From Bradyrhizobium zhanjiangense (GTDB lineage: Bacteria; Pseudomonadota; Alphaproteobacteria; Rhizobiales; Xanthobacteraceae), in assembly GCF_004114935.1 (NCBI RefSeq), contig NZ_CP022221.1, forward strand, positions 3,059,001-3,123,000: 64,000 bases of DNA. Reading direction: 5' to 3'. The position numbers and the translations under genes were made by a program. Every line of letters begins with the position of its first letter. Position 1 is the first letter of the stretch. This document shows positions 16,730 through 25,401 of this stretch, one piece after another. Below the pieces are notes generated by a model. It searched no databases. It saw nothing but the letters and a program-made list of their open reading frames with translations, and had not been told where the DNA came from.

Positions 16730-18429
16730 ATACTATCCTCAAACTGGCCGGGACCCGGTTCTTTCCGCCGGCCGGCTGGCTTGGCGCTTACAAGCGCGAA
16801 TGGCTGCCATCCGACGCGATCGCCGGCATCACGCTCGCCGCTTACGCCATCCCGGTCTCGCTCGCCTATGCCGCGCTCGCCGGCTTGCCGCCGCAGGTCG
16901 GCGTCTATGGCTACATGCTCGGCGGCATCGGCTACGCGTTGCTGGGGTCATCGCGGCAGCTTGCGATCGGCCCGACCTCGGCGATCTCCCTGATGATAGC
17001 CGCCACCGTCGGCGCGCTGGCCGGCGGCGATGCACTGCGTTATGCCCAGATCGCGAGCCTTGCAGCTTTTGCGGTGGCCGTGCTGTGCTTCATCGCCTGG
17101 CTGTTCAAGCTCAGTGTTTTGGTCCGCCTCGTCAGCGACAGCATTCTGGTCGGCTTCAAGGCCGGTGCCGGGCTCACCATCATCATGAGCCAATTGCCGA
17201 GCCTGCTCGGTGTTGCCGGTGGCGGCCACAATTTCTTCGATCGCGCCATCAAGCTGGGCGGTCAGCTCGGCGGCATCGATCCGCTTGTGCTCGCCATCGG
17301 CGCCGTCGCGCTCTTGTTGCTCCTGCTTGGCGAGCGGCTTTTGCCGGGCAAGCCCGTCGGCATCACCATCGTTGCGCTTGCGATCATTCTGGCAACCCTT
17401 CTGGGCCTCCCGGCCCTCGGTGTGCCCGTCACCGGGAAGATACCGGAAGGGCTGCCGGCGCTGGGAATCCCGACATTCGGCCTGTTGGAGTTCGACGATC
17501 TGTTTCCGCTCGCGGCAGGTTGCGTGCTGCTGGCCTATATCGAAGGCGTATCGGCAGCCCGCAGCTTTGCTGCCAAGCACGGCTATCCGCTCGATGTCCG
17601 TCAGGAGTTCCTGGGATTGGGCGCGGCGAACCTCGCCGCTGCCTTAGGCCATGGCTATCCCGTCGCCGGCGGCCTGTCGCAATCGGCCGTCAACGACAGT
17701 GCCGGCGCGCGGACACCGTTGGCGCTGGTGATCTGCTCAGTGGCGCTCGGGCTGTGCCTGTTGTTCTTCACGGGGCTGCTGACCAATCTCCCCAAGGCGG
17801 TGCTCGGGGCGATCGTCTTCGCCGCCGTTTACAGGCTGGTCGATGTTCGTGCACTGCTACGAATGTGGCAGGTCAGTCGGATCGATTTCTACGCCGCGGC
17901 GATTGCTCTGATCTCCGTGCTGCTGCTCGGCATCCTCCAGGGCATTCTGCTGGCATCGATCGCGTCGATCTTCCTGCTGCTGGCGCGGGCCTCGCGGCCA
18001 AACGTCGCATTCCTCGGCCGCTTGCCCGGCAGCGGCCGGTATTCGGACAGTGCGAGGCATGAGGGCGTCGAGCCGCTGGTTGGAATCATCGCCTTCCGGC
18101 CCGAAGCGTCGCTGCTCTACATCAATGCCGAGACGATCCTGGAAACCGTCCTGATCGCCCTCCGGGGGGCGCCGGGCGTCCGGCTGGTGGCCTGCGACCT
18201 GTCGGCGTCGCCCTATATCGATCTGGCAGGCGCGCGCATGCTGCACGATCTCCATGACGAACTTGCATCACGCAGGGTGACATTCTGCATCGTCGGCGCT
18301 CATGCGCAGCTCCGCGACCTCCTGCGCGCCGAAGGACTCGCGGCCAAGACCGACAGCGGCCAGTGGCTGCGGTCGCTCGATAGCCTGCTGAGCGATGATC
18401 AGGCGAGCACCGCGCAACGAACGGTCTGA
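16726..18429 (+). CDS. SulP family anion transporter with STAS domain
   Basis: A 567-residue SLC26/SulP permease. The N-terminal transmembrane domain has AAYAIPVSLAYAALAGLPPQ and the sulphate-transporter signature region, including GGLSQSAVNDSAGARTP. The C-terminal STAS domain (from about residue 450) contains DLSASPYIDLAGARML. SulP proteins move sulphate, bicarbonate or dicarboxylates. Coupling to the DUF1275 gene and an FNR/FixK box upstream suggest a low-oxygen role, perhaps bicarbonate or C4-acid exchange. Confidence 0.92.
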   Translation: MNTILKLAGTRFFPPAGWLGAYKREWLPSDAIAGITLAAYAIPVSLAYAALAGLPPQVGVYGYMLGGIGYALLGSSRQLAIGPTSAISLMIAATVGALAGGDALRYAQIASLAAFAVAVLCFIAWLFKLSVLVRLVSDSILVGFKAGAGLTIIMSQLPSLLGVAGGGHNFFDRAIKLGGQLGGIDPLVLAIGAVALLLLLLGERLLPGKPVGITIVALAIILATLLGLPALGVPVTGKIPEGLPALGIPTFGLLEFDDLFPLAAGCVLLAYIEGVSAARSFAAKHGYPLDVRQEFLGLGAANLAAALGHGYPVAGGLSQSAVNDSAGARTPLALVICSVALGLCLLFFTGLLTNLPKAVLGAIVFAAVYRLVDVRALLRMWQVSRIDFYAAAIALISVLLLGILQGILLASIASIFLLLARASRPNVAFLGRLPGSGRYSDSARHEGVEPLVGIIAFRPEASLLYINAETILETVLIALRGAPGVRLVACDLSASPYIDLAGARMLHDLHDELASRRVTFCIVGAHAQLRDLLRAEGLAAKTDSGQWLRSLDSLLSDDQASTAQRTV

Positions 18430-18486
18430 CGCCTTCCTATTGCGTTGCGAACGGCATGGCATTGGCTGTCACAATGCAACCGACCG

Positions 18487-18500
18487 TTGACTTGGATCAA
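18487..18500. promoter_or_regulatory. FNR/FixK-type box
   Basis: TTGACTTGGATCAA is centred about 72 bp upstream of the decarboxylase start at 18566, between the SulP and decarboxylase genes. Confidence 0.78.
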
Positions 18501-18565
18501 TGGAGCGACCGGCGCCGCACTCACGATCCCGCATCACCTTCGCCCCAAAGGATCGGGAGAGACAG

Positions 18566-21319
18566 ATGTCCAAAGAGCCCAAGGCCGCGCACAAGCGCAT
18601 CGACCAGTTCTTTTCCGGCCCCGGAGCGCGGGCGGACGACTGGCGTGATCTGGTCGAGGCCGCCAAGACCTGGGCCCGGGTCGGCAATCGCGCGGTCTAC
18701 GACGCGGCGCTGGCCGAGCTATCGGTCACGGAGGAGTTTCACGGCTATCCCGGTCTGCAATTGATGGCGGCGCTGCGGGAGGCCGCGGACGCAGGCGACG
18801 GCGCAACCTCGTTTGCGCTTGCGAGCCGGATCACCCAGGCACTGGCGACGCGATCCTTCCGCCAGCATGCCGGCGACTGGAGCGTGAAGGACGACGGCAA
18901 TGGCGATGCGCCCGGACTGGTGCCGCCGAGCTTCGGCGCGCACACCGCACGCAGGCCCTATTTCGAGACCCTGATCGTCACCGGCGTGTCACCCAGCCAA
19001 TGGCCGGCGCTTGCCGCCGAATGGCGCAAGCTGCGGCGCCCCGTCGATGGCTTCATCTATGAGCCGGTCATCGTCGGGAGCCTGGAGGATGCCTTCTGCG
19101 CGACGATGCTCAATCCCAACATCGGCGCCGTCATCATCAACGAAGGCTTCGCCCTGCGCTCGCGGCACGATGCCCCCGTGCTCCGCTCGATCACGGCCGC
19201 GGCCGGTCTCAATGACGAGGCCGACGCCTCCGCGCTGCGGCTCGCCCAGATCATCAAGCGCGTCCGACCCGAGCTCGATCTCTACATGATCTCGAACCGC
19301 GACGTCGAGGAGCTCGCTGGCAATCCCGAGGCCGACGTCGTGCGCCGCATCTTCTATTCCGTGGAAGAGCTTTTGGAGCTGCATCTGTCGATCCTCGAAG
19401 GTATCCAGGATCGCTACGACACCCCATTCTTCGACAATCTCAAGAAGTACGCGCAGCGCCCGATCGGGACGTTCCACGCGCTGCCGATCGCCCGCGGCAA
19501 GTCGATCTTCAAATCCGACTGGATCCGCGACATGGGCGAGTTCTACGGCCCGAACCTGTTTTTGGCCGAGAGCAGCGCCACCACGGGCGGCCTCGACAGC
19601 ATGCTCGAGCCGACCGGCAACATCAAGAAGGCGCAGGAGAAGGCTGCCCGTGCGCTCGGCGCCGATCGCGTCTTCTTCGTCACCAACGGGACCTCGACCT
19701 CCAACAAGATGGCGGTGCAGGCGCTGCTCGCGCCAGGTGACATCGCGATCGTCGACCGCAACTGCCACAAGTCGCACCATTACGGCATGGTGCTGGCCGG
19801 CGCTCAGCCGCTCTATGTCGAAGCCTTCCCGATGACGGAATATTCGATGTATGGCGCGGTTCCGCTGAAGACGATCAAGCAGGCGCTTTTGAGCGCCAAG
19901 GCTGACGGCCGGCTGGACCGCGTCAAGATGATCGATCTCACCAATTGCACCTTCGATGGCCACATCTACAACACCCGCCGGGTGATGGAGGAATGTCTCG
20001 CCATCAGGCCGGACCTGATCTTCCTGTGGGACGAGGCCTGGTTCGGCTTTGCGCGCTTCTCGCCGTTCCTGCGCCGGCGCACCGCCATGGGCGCCGCCAA
20101 CGAGATCGAGGCGTGGATGCGCGATCCGAAGTCGGTCGCTGTCTATGAAAAGCAGCAAGCCGAGCTCGGCAAGAATCCGTCCGAAGAGGTTCTGCTCAAG
20201 ACCCGGCTTATTCCCGACCCCCGGCAGATCCGCCTGCGCGTCTACCAGACCAACTCGACCCACAAGTCGATGTCGGCGATCCGGCAGGGCTCCATGCTCT
20301 CGGTCAAGGACATCGAATTCCACACGGTCGAGCAGCAATTCAAGGAGGCCGTGTTCACCCACGCCTCCACCAGCCCGAACCAGCAGCTCATCGCCAGCCT
20401 CGATATCTCGCGGCGGCAGATGGAGCTTGAAGGTTATGGGCTCGTCGCCAATGCGATGGAGATCGCGCTCGCGATACGCCAGGCGGTCAACAACAATCCG
20501 CTGATCTCGAAATATTTCCGCATTCTCGGCGCCGATGTCATGGTGCCCGCGCAATACCGTCAGAGCGGTTTTACTGACTATCTCGCGCCAGGCGTGAACT
20601 GGGTCACTGCGCTGAAGAGCCTCGACGACGACGAGTTCTGCCTCGACCCGACCCGCATGACGCTGGTGTGCGGCATGGCCGGCTATGACGGCACCCAGTT
20701 CAAGGGCATCCTCGCCAACGAGTACAACATCCAGGTCAACAAGACCTCGCGCAACTCGGTCCTGGTCCAATCTAACATCAACAACACCCGCAGCGACGTC
20801 GCGCATCTCGTGCGCGTGCTCGCTGAGATCGCGGGCGAAGTCGATCGCGGGCTGGCGCAAGGCGGCGCCAATGCGCGCAAGACGTTCGAGGCGCGGGTCA
20901 AGAGCCTGATGACTGACGTGCCGGACCTGCCGAATTTCTCGCATTTCCACCCGAGCTTCCGCGGCGATGCCGGCGCCAAGACCAACGAAGGCGACATCCG
21001 CTCCGGCTTCTACGCGGCCTATGACGTAGCGGGTTGCGAGCACATCCGCCTCAACGATCCCGAGATCGACCGGCGGCTGAGGGCCGGCCCCGAACTCGTC
21101 TCGGCGAACTTCGTGATCCCCTATCCGCCGGGCTTCCCAATCATGGTGCCGGGCCAGGTCATCACCCAGGAGACCATCGACTTCATGCGCAAGCTCGATG
21201 TGAAGGAGATCCATGGCTACGACGCCAAGGAAGGGCTGAAGCTCGTGCGCACGGAAGCTCTGGCGAAGCTCGGCCGGCCGAAGCCGGCCGCATCGCCGAA
21301 GCTCAAGGCTGCCTCATAA
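18566..21319 (+). CDS. Orn/Lys/Arg (group III) decarboxylase, PLP-dependent
   Basis: A 917-residue member of the prokaryotic Orn/Lys/Arg decarboxylases. An N-terminal receiver-like wing and linker (to about residue 300) is followed by the aminotransferase-fold core with FFVTNGTSTSNK, the DEAWFGF cofactor segment and the Schiff-base lysine Lys567 in STHKSMSA, then the family's C-terminal domain. It is about 200 residues longer than LdcC/CadA. The substrate (lysine, arginine or ornithine) is not clear. ATG 18566 follows GGGAGAGAC. The AAE antiporter gene follows in 17 bp, so a decarboxylation/exchange cycle that consumes protons is likely. Confidence 0.93.
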   Translation: MSKEPKAAHKRIDQFFSGPGARADDWRDLVEAAKTWARVGNRAVYDAALAELSVTEEFHGYPGLQLMAALREAADAGDGATSFALASRITQALATRSFRQHAGDWSVKDDGNGDAPGLVPPSFGAHTARRPYFETLIVTGVSPSQWPALAAEWRKLRRPVDGFIYEPVIVGSLEDAFCATMLNPNIGAVIINEGFALRSRHDAPVLRSITAAAGLNDEADASALRLAQIIKRVRPELDLYMISNRDVEELAGNPEADVVRRIFYSVEELLELHLSILEGIQDRYDTPFFDNLKKYAQRPIGTFHALPIARGKSIFKSDWIRDMGEFYGPNLFLAESSATTGGLDSMLEPTGNIKKAQEKAARALGADRVFFVTNGTSTSNKMAVQALLAPGDIAIVDRNCHKSHHYGMVLAGAQPLYVEAFPMTEYSMYGAVPLKTIKQALLSAKADGRLDRVKMIDLTNCTFDGHIYNTRRVMEECLAIRPDLIFLWDEAWFGFARFSPFLRRRTAMGAANEIEAWMRDPKSVAVYEKQQAELGKNPSEEVLLKTRLIPDPRQIRLRVYQTNSTHKSMSAIRQGSMLSVKDIEFHTVEQQFKEAVFTHASTSPNQQLIASLDISRRQMELEGYGLVANAMEIALAIRQAVNNNPLISKYFRILGADVMVPAQYRQSGFTDYLAPGVNWVTALKSLDDDEFCLDPTRMTLVCGMAGYDGTQFKGILANEYNIQVNKTSRNSVLVQSNINNTRSDVAHLVRVLAEIAGEVDRGLAQGGANARKTFEARVKSLMTDVPDLPNFSHFHPSFRGDAGAKTNEGDIRSGFYAAYDVAGCEHIRLNDPEIDRRLRAGPELVSANFVIPYPPGFPIMVPGQVITQETIDFMRKLDVKEIHGYDAKEGLKLVRTEALAKLGRPKPAASPKLKAAS

Positions 21320-21336
21320 GTTTGGAGGGGACGAAC

Positions 21337-23037
21337 ATGCAGGCCTTTTTCCAGTTTTTGCAGCAGTATCCGTATCTGCTGCTGTTCTTCGTCGTCGGTC
21401 TCGCCGTCTATATCGGCCGGGCCAGCATCAAGGGTTATGGCCTCGGCATGGTCGCCGGTGCCATTGTGGTGGGCGCAGGCATCTCGGTCTGGGCTTCCAG
21501 TTATGGCGTGAAGCTCGAGCTGAACAATTTCGCCAAGAGCCTGTTCTATTACCTCTTCATGTACGGCGTGGGCTTGCGCGTCGGTCCGTCCTTCATCAAC
21601 AGCCTGAGGGGAGATGGCGTCAAGTTCCTGTTCCTCGCAGTCATGTCCAGCATTCTGGGCCTGACCCTGGTCGTGCTTGGTGCGAAGCTCTTCGCGTTGC
21701 CGCCCGGTGCGGCCGGCGGCATGTTGGCGGGGTCGCAGACCATGTCGGCGGCGATCGGTTCGGCGGAGCAGGCGGTGACCTCAGGTGTCGTCAAGCTGCC
21801 CGAGGGCATGAAGCCCGAGGAAGCGTCCGGCATGATCGCGCTGTCCTACGGCATCACTTACATCTGGGGCACCGTTGGCATCATCCTGATCTGCAAATAT
21901 CTGCCGCGCTGGTGGGGCGTCGACGCCAAGGCTGCCGCGAAGCGGTATGAGCAGGAATTCGGCGTCAAGGATCTCGAAGGCGGGGCCCTGACCGGCTATC
22001 GGCAGTTCGGCCTGCGAGCCTACCGGCTGGAGAATCCAGCGACGGTCGGGATGAGCATCGCAAAATTCCGCTCGGTCAATCCGGAGTACCGGATCGTCAA
22101 TGTGGGACGTAACGGCGAGCCGCAAGGCGCCGATGCCGACCTTGTCCTACAAAAGGGCGACATCGTCGCGCTCGGTGGCGCGACCGAGCATCTCACCGAG
22201 AAGATGGGTCTGATTGGTCCGGAGGTCGCAGACGCCAAGACGCTCGGCGTTCCCATGGACCAGGCGGATATCCTCGTCACCAACAAGGAGATGGTGGGGC
22301 GCACCTTCGAATCCTTCCGCGACACGGCGATCGCCGGCCAGTTGCAGGTGACCAAGGTCGAGCGCGGCGGCGTGCAGATCCCGGCGGGTCTCAAGACCAA
22401 GCTGGAGCGAATGGATATCGTCTCCGTGGTCGGCTTGAAGTCCGCGGTCAACGAACTCGGCGAGATGTGGGGCCGCATCGCGCGCGCCAACACGTCGACC
22501 GACCTGCTGACTCTGTCTGTCGGCATGATCCTCGGCTTCCTGATCGGCATGATCGAATTCCCCGCGTTCGGGGCCAAGGTCGGGCTTGGCAACGCAGGTG
22601 GCCTGCTTCTGTCAGGCGTGATCGTGTCCTCGATCGTGTCGCGTCTGCGCTTCTTCGGCAACACGCCGAATGCGGCGCGCAACGTGCTCGAGGATCTCGG
22701 TCTCGTCGTCTTCGTCGCCATCGTCGGCGTCAACGCCGGCGCGGGCCTCTTGGCACAGCTGACCGGTGCGGTGGCCCTGAAGATCTTCATCGTCGGCTTC
22801 ATTGCCTGCACGATCCCGCCGTTCATCGTCTGGGCGATCGGTTTCCACGTCTTCAGGATCAATCCGGCCGTGTTGATGGGCGGCGTCGCCGGTGCGCGGT
22901 CGCATTCGGGCCCGTGCCGCGAGGCCGCAGTCGAGATCCAGAGTTCCGTGCCCTGGATCGGATTCCCGGTCGGCTATGCCGTCTCGGGCATCCTCCTCAC
23001 CATATTCGGCTACTTCGCGATGATCCTGGCGCAATGA
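21337..23037 (+). CDS. Aspartate:alanine exchanger (AAE/AspT) family antiporter, second copy
   Basis: A 566-residue AAE antiporter, co-directional with the decarboxylase and preceded by GGAGGGG. It has YGVGLRVGPSF in the first helix bundle, two RCK_C-like domains, and MGGVAGARSHSGPCREAAVE in the second bundle, the region that differs most from the paralogue at 14221. By analogy to the AspD-AspT pair of Tetragenococcus, it would exchange the decarboxylase substrate for its product. That is inferred from gene order, since its cargo cannot be read from sequence. Confidence 0.92.
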   Translation: MQAFFQFLQQYPYLLLFFVVGLAVYIGRASIKGYGLGMVAGAIVVGAGISVWASSYGVKLELNNFAKSLFYYLFMYGVGLRVGPSFINSLRGDGVKFLFLAVMSSILGLTLVVLGAKLFALPPGAAGGMLAGSQTMSAAIGSAEQAVTSGVVKLPEGMKPEEASGMIALSYGITYIWGTVGIILICKYLPRWWGVDAKAAAKRYEQEFGVKDLEGGALTGYRQFGLRAYRLENPATVGMSIAKFRSVNPEYRIVNVGRNGEPQGADADLVLQKGDIVALGGATEHLTEKMGLIGPEVADAKTLGVPMDQADILVTNKEMVGRTFESFRDTAIAGQLQVTKVERGGVQIPAGLKTKLERMDIVSVVGLKSAVNELGEMWGRIARANTSTDLLTLSVGMILGFLIGMIEFPAFGAKVGLGNAGGLLLSGVIVSSIVSRLRFFGNTPNAARNVLEDLGLVVFVAIVGVNAGAGLLAQLTGAVALKIFIVGFIACTIPPFIVWAIGFHVFRINPAVLMGGVAGARSHSGPCREAAVEIQSSVPWIGFPVGYAVSGILLTIFGYFAMILAQ

Positions 23038-23060
23038 CCACAAGAGGGGAAAGAAACGTC

Positions 23061-23495
23061 ATGAGGAAAGTTACTATCGGCGCTGTCCTGATTGCATCGA
23101 TCGCAGCCGCTACCGGATTTAGCACGCCGTCGCGTGCTGACACGGGCCAGGTTGCCGTCGTGTTCACCAAGGGCGGATTTATCGTCGGTGTCGGGGGCGG
23201 CGAAGGTGTCCTGCTATACCGGGGCAAGAAATATCCCTTCACCGTGTCCGGCATGAGCGTCGGCTTGACGGTCGGAGCGTCCACCACGAAGTTCGTCGGC
23301 CGAGCCCTCAATCTGAAGGGGCCGGCGTCCATCGAAGGCTCTTATGCTGTGGGGGGAGCGGGTGGGGCAGTCGCCGCAGGCGCTGGCGCCGTTCAGTTGC
23401 AGAACAGCAATGGCGTGATCCTCCAGCTCAGCGGCCCGCGGGTCGGCGCGGAAGTATCGGCGGCCGTCGGCGGCGTCACAATCCGCTTGAAGTGA
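23061..23495 (+). CDS. Exported YSC84/SYLF-like glycine-rich protein, first paralogue
   Basis: A 144-residue secreted protein with a signal peptide (to about ARA at residue 26), then VVFTKGGFIVGVGGGEGVLLYRGKKYPF. This pattern, a lysine-glycine turn and a GxGxGxG-like loop followed by a YRGK strand, recalls YSC84/SYLF lipid-binding domains but the protein is much shorter. The closest relative in the window is the protein at 31374. It follows the antiporter gene with an AGAGGGGAAAG ribosome site and ends the decarboxylase transcript. Its function is unknown. Confidence 0.8.
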   Translation: MRKVTIGAVLIASIAAATGFSTPSRADTGQVAVVFTKGGFIVGVGGGEGVLLYRGKKYPFTVSGMSVGLTVGASTTKFVGRALNLKGPASIEGSYAVGGAGGAVAAGAGAVQLQNSNGVILQLSGPRVGAEVSAAVGGVTIRLK

Positions 23496-23507
23496 TCCGA
23501 ACAGGCG

Positions 23508-23531
23508 ACGGGCTGCGCCACCGCAGCCCGT
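23508..23531. terminator. Hairpin between convergent genes
   Basis: ACGGGCTGCG (23508-23517) and CGCAGCCCGT (23522-23531) form a perfect 10-bp stem with a 4-base loop, placed between the SYLF-like gene and the convergent PPK2 gene. It lacks a long T-run, but the position suggests termination from both sides. Confidence 0.65.
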
Positions 23532-23538
23532 TCGCGTT

Positions 23539-24339
23539 TCAATATCGCTCGGCGACGAAATTCATTCCCTTTAGGCTGGCCTGGTCGTTGTAGCGTCCCT
23601 TCTCGGAGCGCTTCGGCAGCTTGATCTTGTCCTTATTGATGCGCTTGTAGGGGATCGCGCCGAGGAGATGCGCGATGCAGTTCAGCCGTGCCTTTCGCTT
23701 GTCATCGGAGCGGATGATGTACCATGGCGCTTCCTTCGTGCTGGTCTGCTTGAGCATCAGATCGCGAGCTCGCGAATAGTCGTACCAGCGCCGGTAGGAC
23801 TCTAGATCCATCGGGCTCAGCTTCCATTGCCGCACGGGGTCGTCGATGCGCGCATGGAAGCGGCGTTCCTGCTCGTCCATGCCCACTTCGAGCCAGATCT
23901 TGATCAGGATGATGCCGCCATCGATGACATATTTCTCCATCTGCGGGCACAGCGTGAGGAAGCGCTCGTGCTCGGCGGGGGTGCAGAAGCCCATGACGTA
24001 TTCCACGCCCGCGCGATTGTACCAGCTTCGGTCGAAGATCACGATCTCGCCGCCGGCCGGAAATCTCTCCATGTAGCGCTGGAAGAAGAGTTGCGTCTTC
24101 TCGCGGTCGGACGGCGCCGGCAGGGCAACGACGCGGAACACGCGCGGGCTGACCTTCTCGGTGATGGCCTTGATCGTCCCGCCCTTGCCGGCGGCGTCCC
24201 GGCCTTCGAACAGGACGATGACCCGCAGCTTGTTCTCCCGCACATAATCCTGGAGGTGGCACAGCTCGACCTGGAGCTTTTCAAGCTCCTTCTCGTAGTC
24301 CTTACGCTTCATCCGCTCCGCAGATACGTCCTTGGCCAT
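23539..24339 (-). CDS. ppk2: Polyphosphate kinase 2
   Basis: A 266-residue PPK2-family protein with Walker A GRDAAGKGG, the DRSWYNRAG Walker B/lid motif, and the family C-terminus APWYIIRSDDKRKARLN. These enzymes use polyphosphate to phosphorylate nucleoside diphosphates or monophosphates, or make polyphosphate, in the cytoplasm. The class (NDP or NMP) is not resolved here. It lies 21 bp after a small coiled-coil gene, with the FNR/FixK box at 24881 upstream of both. Confidence 0.93.
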   Translation of the reverse strand: MAKDVSAERMKRKDYEKELEKLQVELCHLQDYVRENKLRVIVLFEGRDAAGKGGTIKAITEKVSPRVFRVVALPAPSDREKTQLFFQRYMERFPAGGEIVIFDRSWYNRAGVEYVMGFCTPAEHERFLTLCPQMEKYVIDGGIILIKIWLEVGMDEQERRFHARIDDPVRQWKLSPMDLESYRRWYDYSRARDLMLKQTSTKEAPWYIIRSDDKRKARLNCIAHLLGAIPYKRINKDKIKLPKRSEKGRYNDQASLKGMNFVAERY

Positions 24340-24360
24340 GCCGATCCTTCCTGTTGCTCG

Positions 24361-24813
24361 TCAATCGTCCCAGGAGATGGTCACGCCGATGTCGCCGGGC
24401 ACACCGCCAGGGAACTCGATGATCTGATAGGAGATGCGATAGCCGCGCGGTTTCAGATAATCGGTCCAGAGCTGGAAGATCTCTTTGGGGATGCCGGTCA
24501 GGGTGTTCTCCCAACCCTTTTCCATCTGATTGATAGCGCGTCCCTTGTCGGTGCAGAGGGAGTTGGGGAAACGATAGACCAGCACCTCCGTCAGGCCATT
24601 TCGCACCGCACGCTGGATGATGGTCGAGGCGAGCTTGATCTTCTCCTCCTCGGTCTTGCCGGAGGGCTTGCGCAAGCGCTCGATCAGCGCGCGCTTCTCG
24701 GCCTCGGCAGCGGTTGCGAGGCGGACATATTCCTCCGCCTTTTCGGCCTCCTTGAGGGCGGCTTCCTTCCGAATCTGGGCGGCGTTGGGGATGAGATCGT
24801 CGAGGCCGGGCAT
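24361..24813 (-). CDS. Hypothetical coiled-coil protein upstream of ppk2
   Basis: A 150-residue soluble protein I do not recognise. Residues 10-60 are Ala/Glu/Lys-rich and likely form a coiled coil. The rest is a compact domain rich in aromatic residues and ends in DIGVTISWDD. No signal peptide or membrane segment is visible. It is the first gene of the leftward pair with ppk2 and follows an FNR/FixK box by about 75 bp. A link with polyphosphate metabolism or granules is only a guess from position. Confidence 0.75.
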   Translation of the reverse strand: MPGLDDLIPNAAQIRKEAALKEAEKAEEYVRLATAAEAEKRALIERLRKPSGKTEEEKIKLASTIIQRAVRNGLTEVLVYRFPNSLCTDKGRAINQMEKGWENTLTGIPKEIFQLWTDYLKPRGYRISYQIIEFPGGVPGDIGVTISWDD

Positions 24814-24880
24814 GGCTGCGGCTCCTGATGGTTATCCAATCAGCATCCGGGGAACGCTAAGTCCGGCGGAGGGCGTTCCC

Positions 24881-24894
24881 TTGATTCAAATCAA
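24881..24894. promoter_or_regulatory. FNR/FixK-type box between divergent operons
   Basis: TTGATTCAAATCAA lies midway in the 141-bp gap between the ppk2 pair (start 24813) and the HlyD pair (start 24955). The centre is about 75 and 68 bp from the two start codons, both suited to activation. Confidence 0.8.
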
Positions 24895-24954
24895 GCAAAC
24901 CGGAAGCCTGTCCGAACACAGTGGCACACATGCGCATTTGACCGGGAGAGACGT

Positions 24955-25401
24955 TTGAGCGACCAGCTTCATCCGATGGCCCCGCACCATCTGCCATTCT
25001 ATCTCGCGCCGGGCAGCGGGACCGATACGCTGATGGTGGTGATGGGCATATTTCTGATCGGGATCGTGCTCTGGGTCGGCACGCTCTATTGGAAGCTGCA
25101 CAGCCTGCCGGAGCGGATGGCGCACAAATCGCAAAAATTGCAGTTCGAGCTCGTTGCAGTGCTCGGCCTGATCTCGCTGTTTACGCACATGCATATCTTC
25201 TGGATTGCGGGGCTTTTGCTCGCATTGATCGATCTTCCCGATTTCGGCACACCGCTGCGCAGCATTGCCGGGTCGGTCGAGAAGATTGCAGAGGCGACGC
25301 CGGCCGGCAGTGGCGAGGAAATCCCGACAGACGCTGCGGCTGCGCCACCTCCAGCGGAAAAGCTGGGACCCACCAAGGAGAAGGAGCCGAGCCATGCTTG
25401 A
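24955..25401 (+). CDS. Two-helix membrane protein paired with HlyD
   Basis: A 148-residue protein starting at TTG after GGGAGAG. Residues 22-45 and about 65-90 are membrane helices, and the C-terminal third is a Pro/Ala-rich tail. It overlaps the HlyD gene by 8 bases. The arrangement recalls YibI (DUF3302) next to the HlyD-like YibH in enterobacteria, but the similarity is in layout and I did not align it. It probably anchors or partners the HlyD protein. Confidence 0.72.
   Translation: MSDQLHPMAPHHLPFYLAPGSGTDTLMVVMGIFLIGIVLWVGTLYWKLHSLPERMAHKSQKLQFELVAVLGLISLFTHMHIFWIAGLLLALIDLPDFGTPLRSIAGSVEKIAEATPAGSGEEIPTDAAAAPPPAEKLGPTKEKEPSHA

Noticed and set aside
18989..21214. A 741-residue reading frame on the minus strand opposite the decarboxylase gene
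   Set aside because: It is a GC-skew shadow of a strongly supported gene with conserved active-site motifs on the plus strand, and it has no recognisable family.
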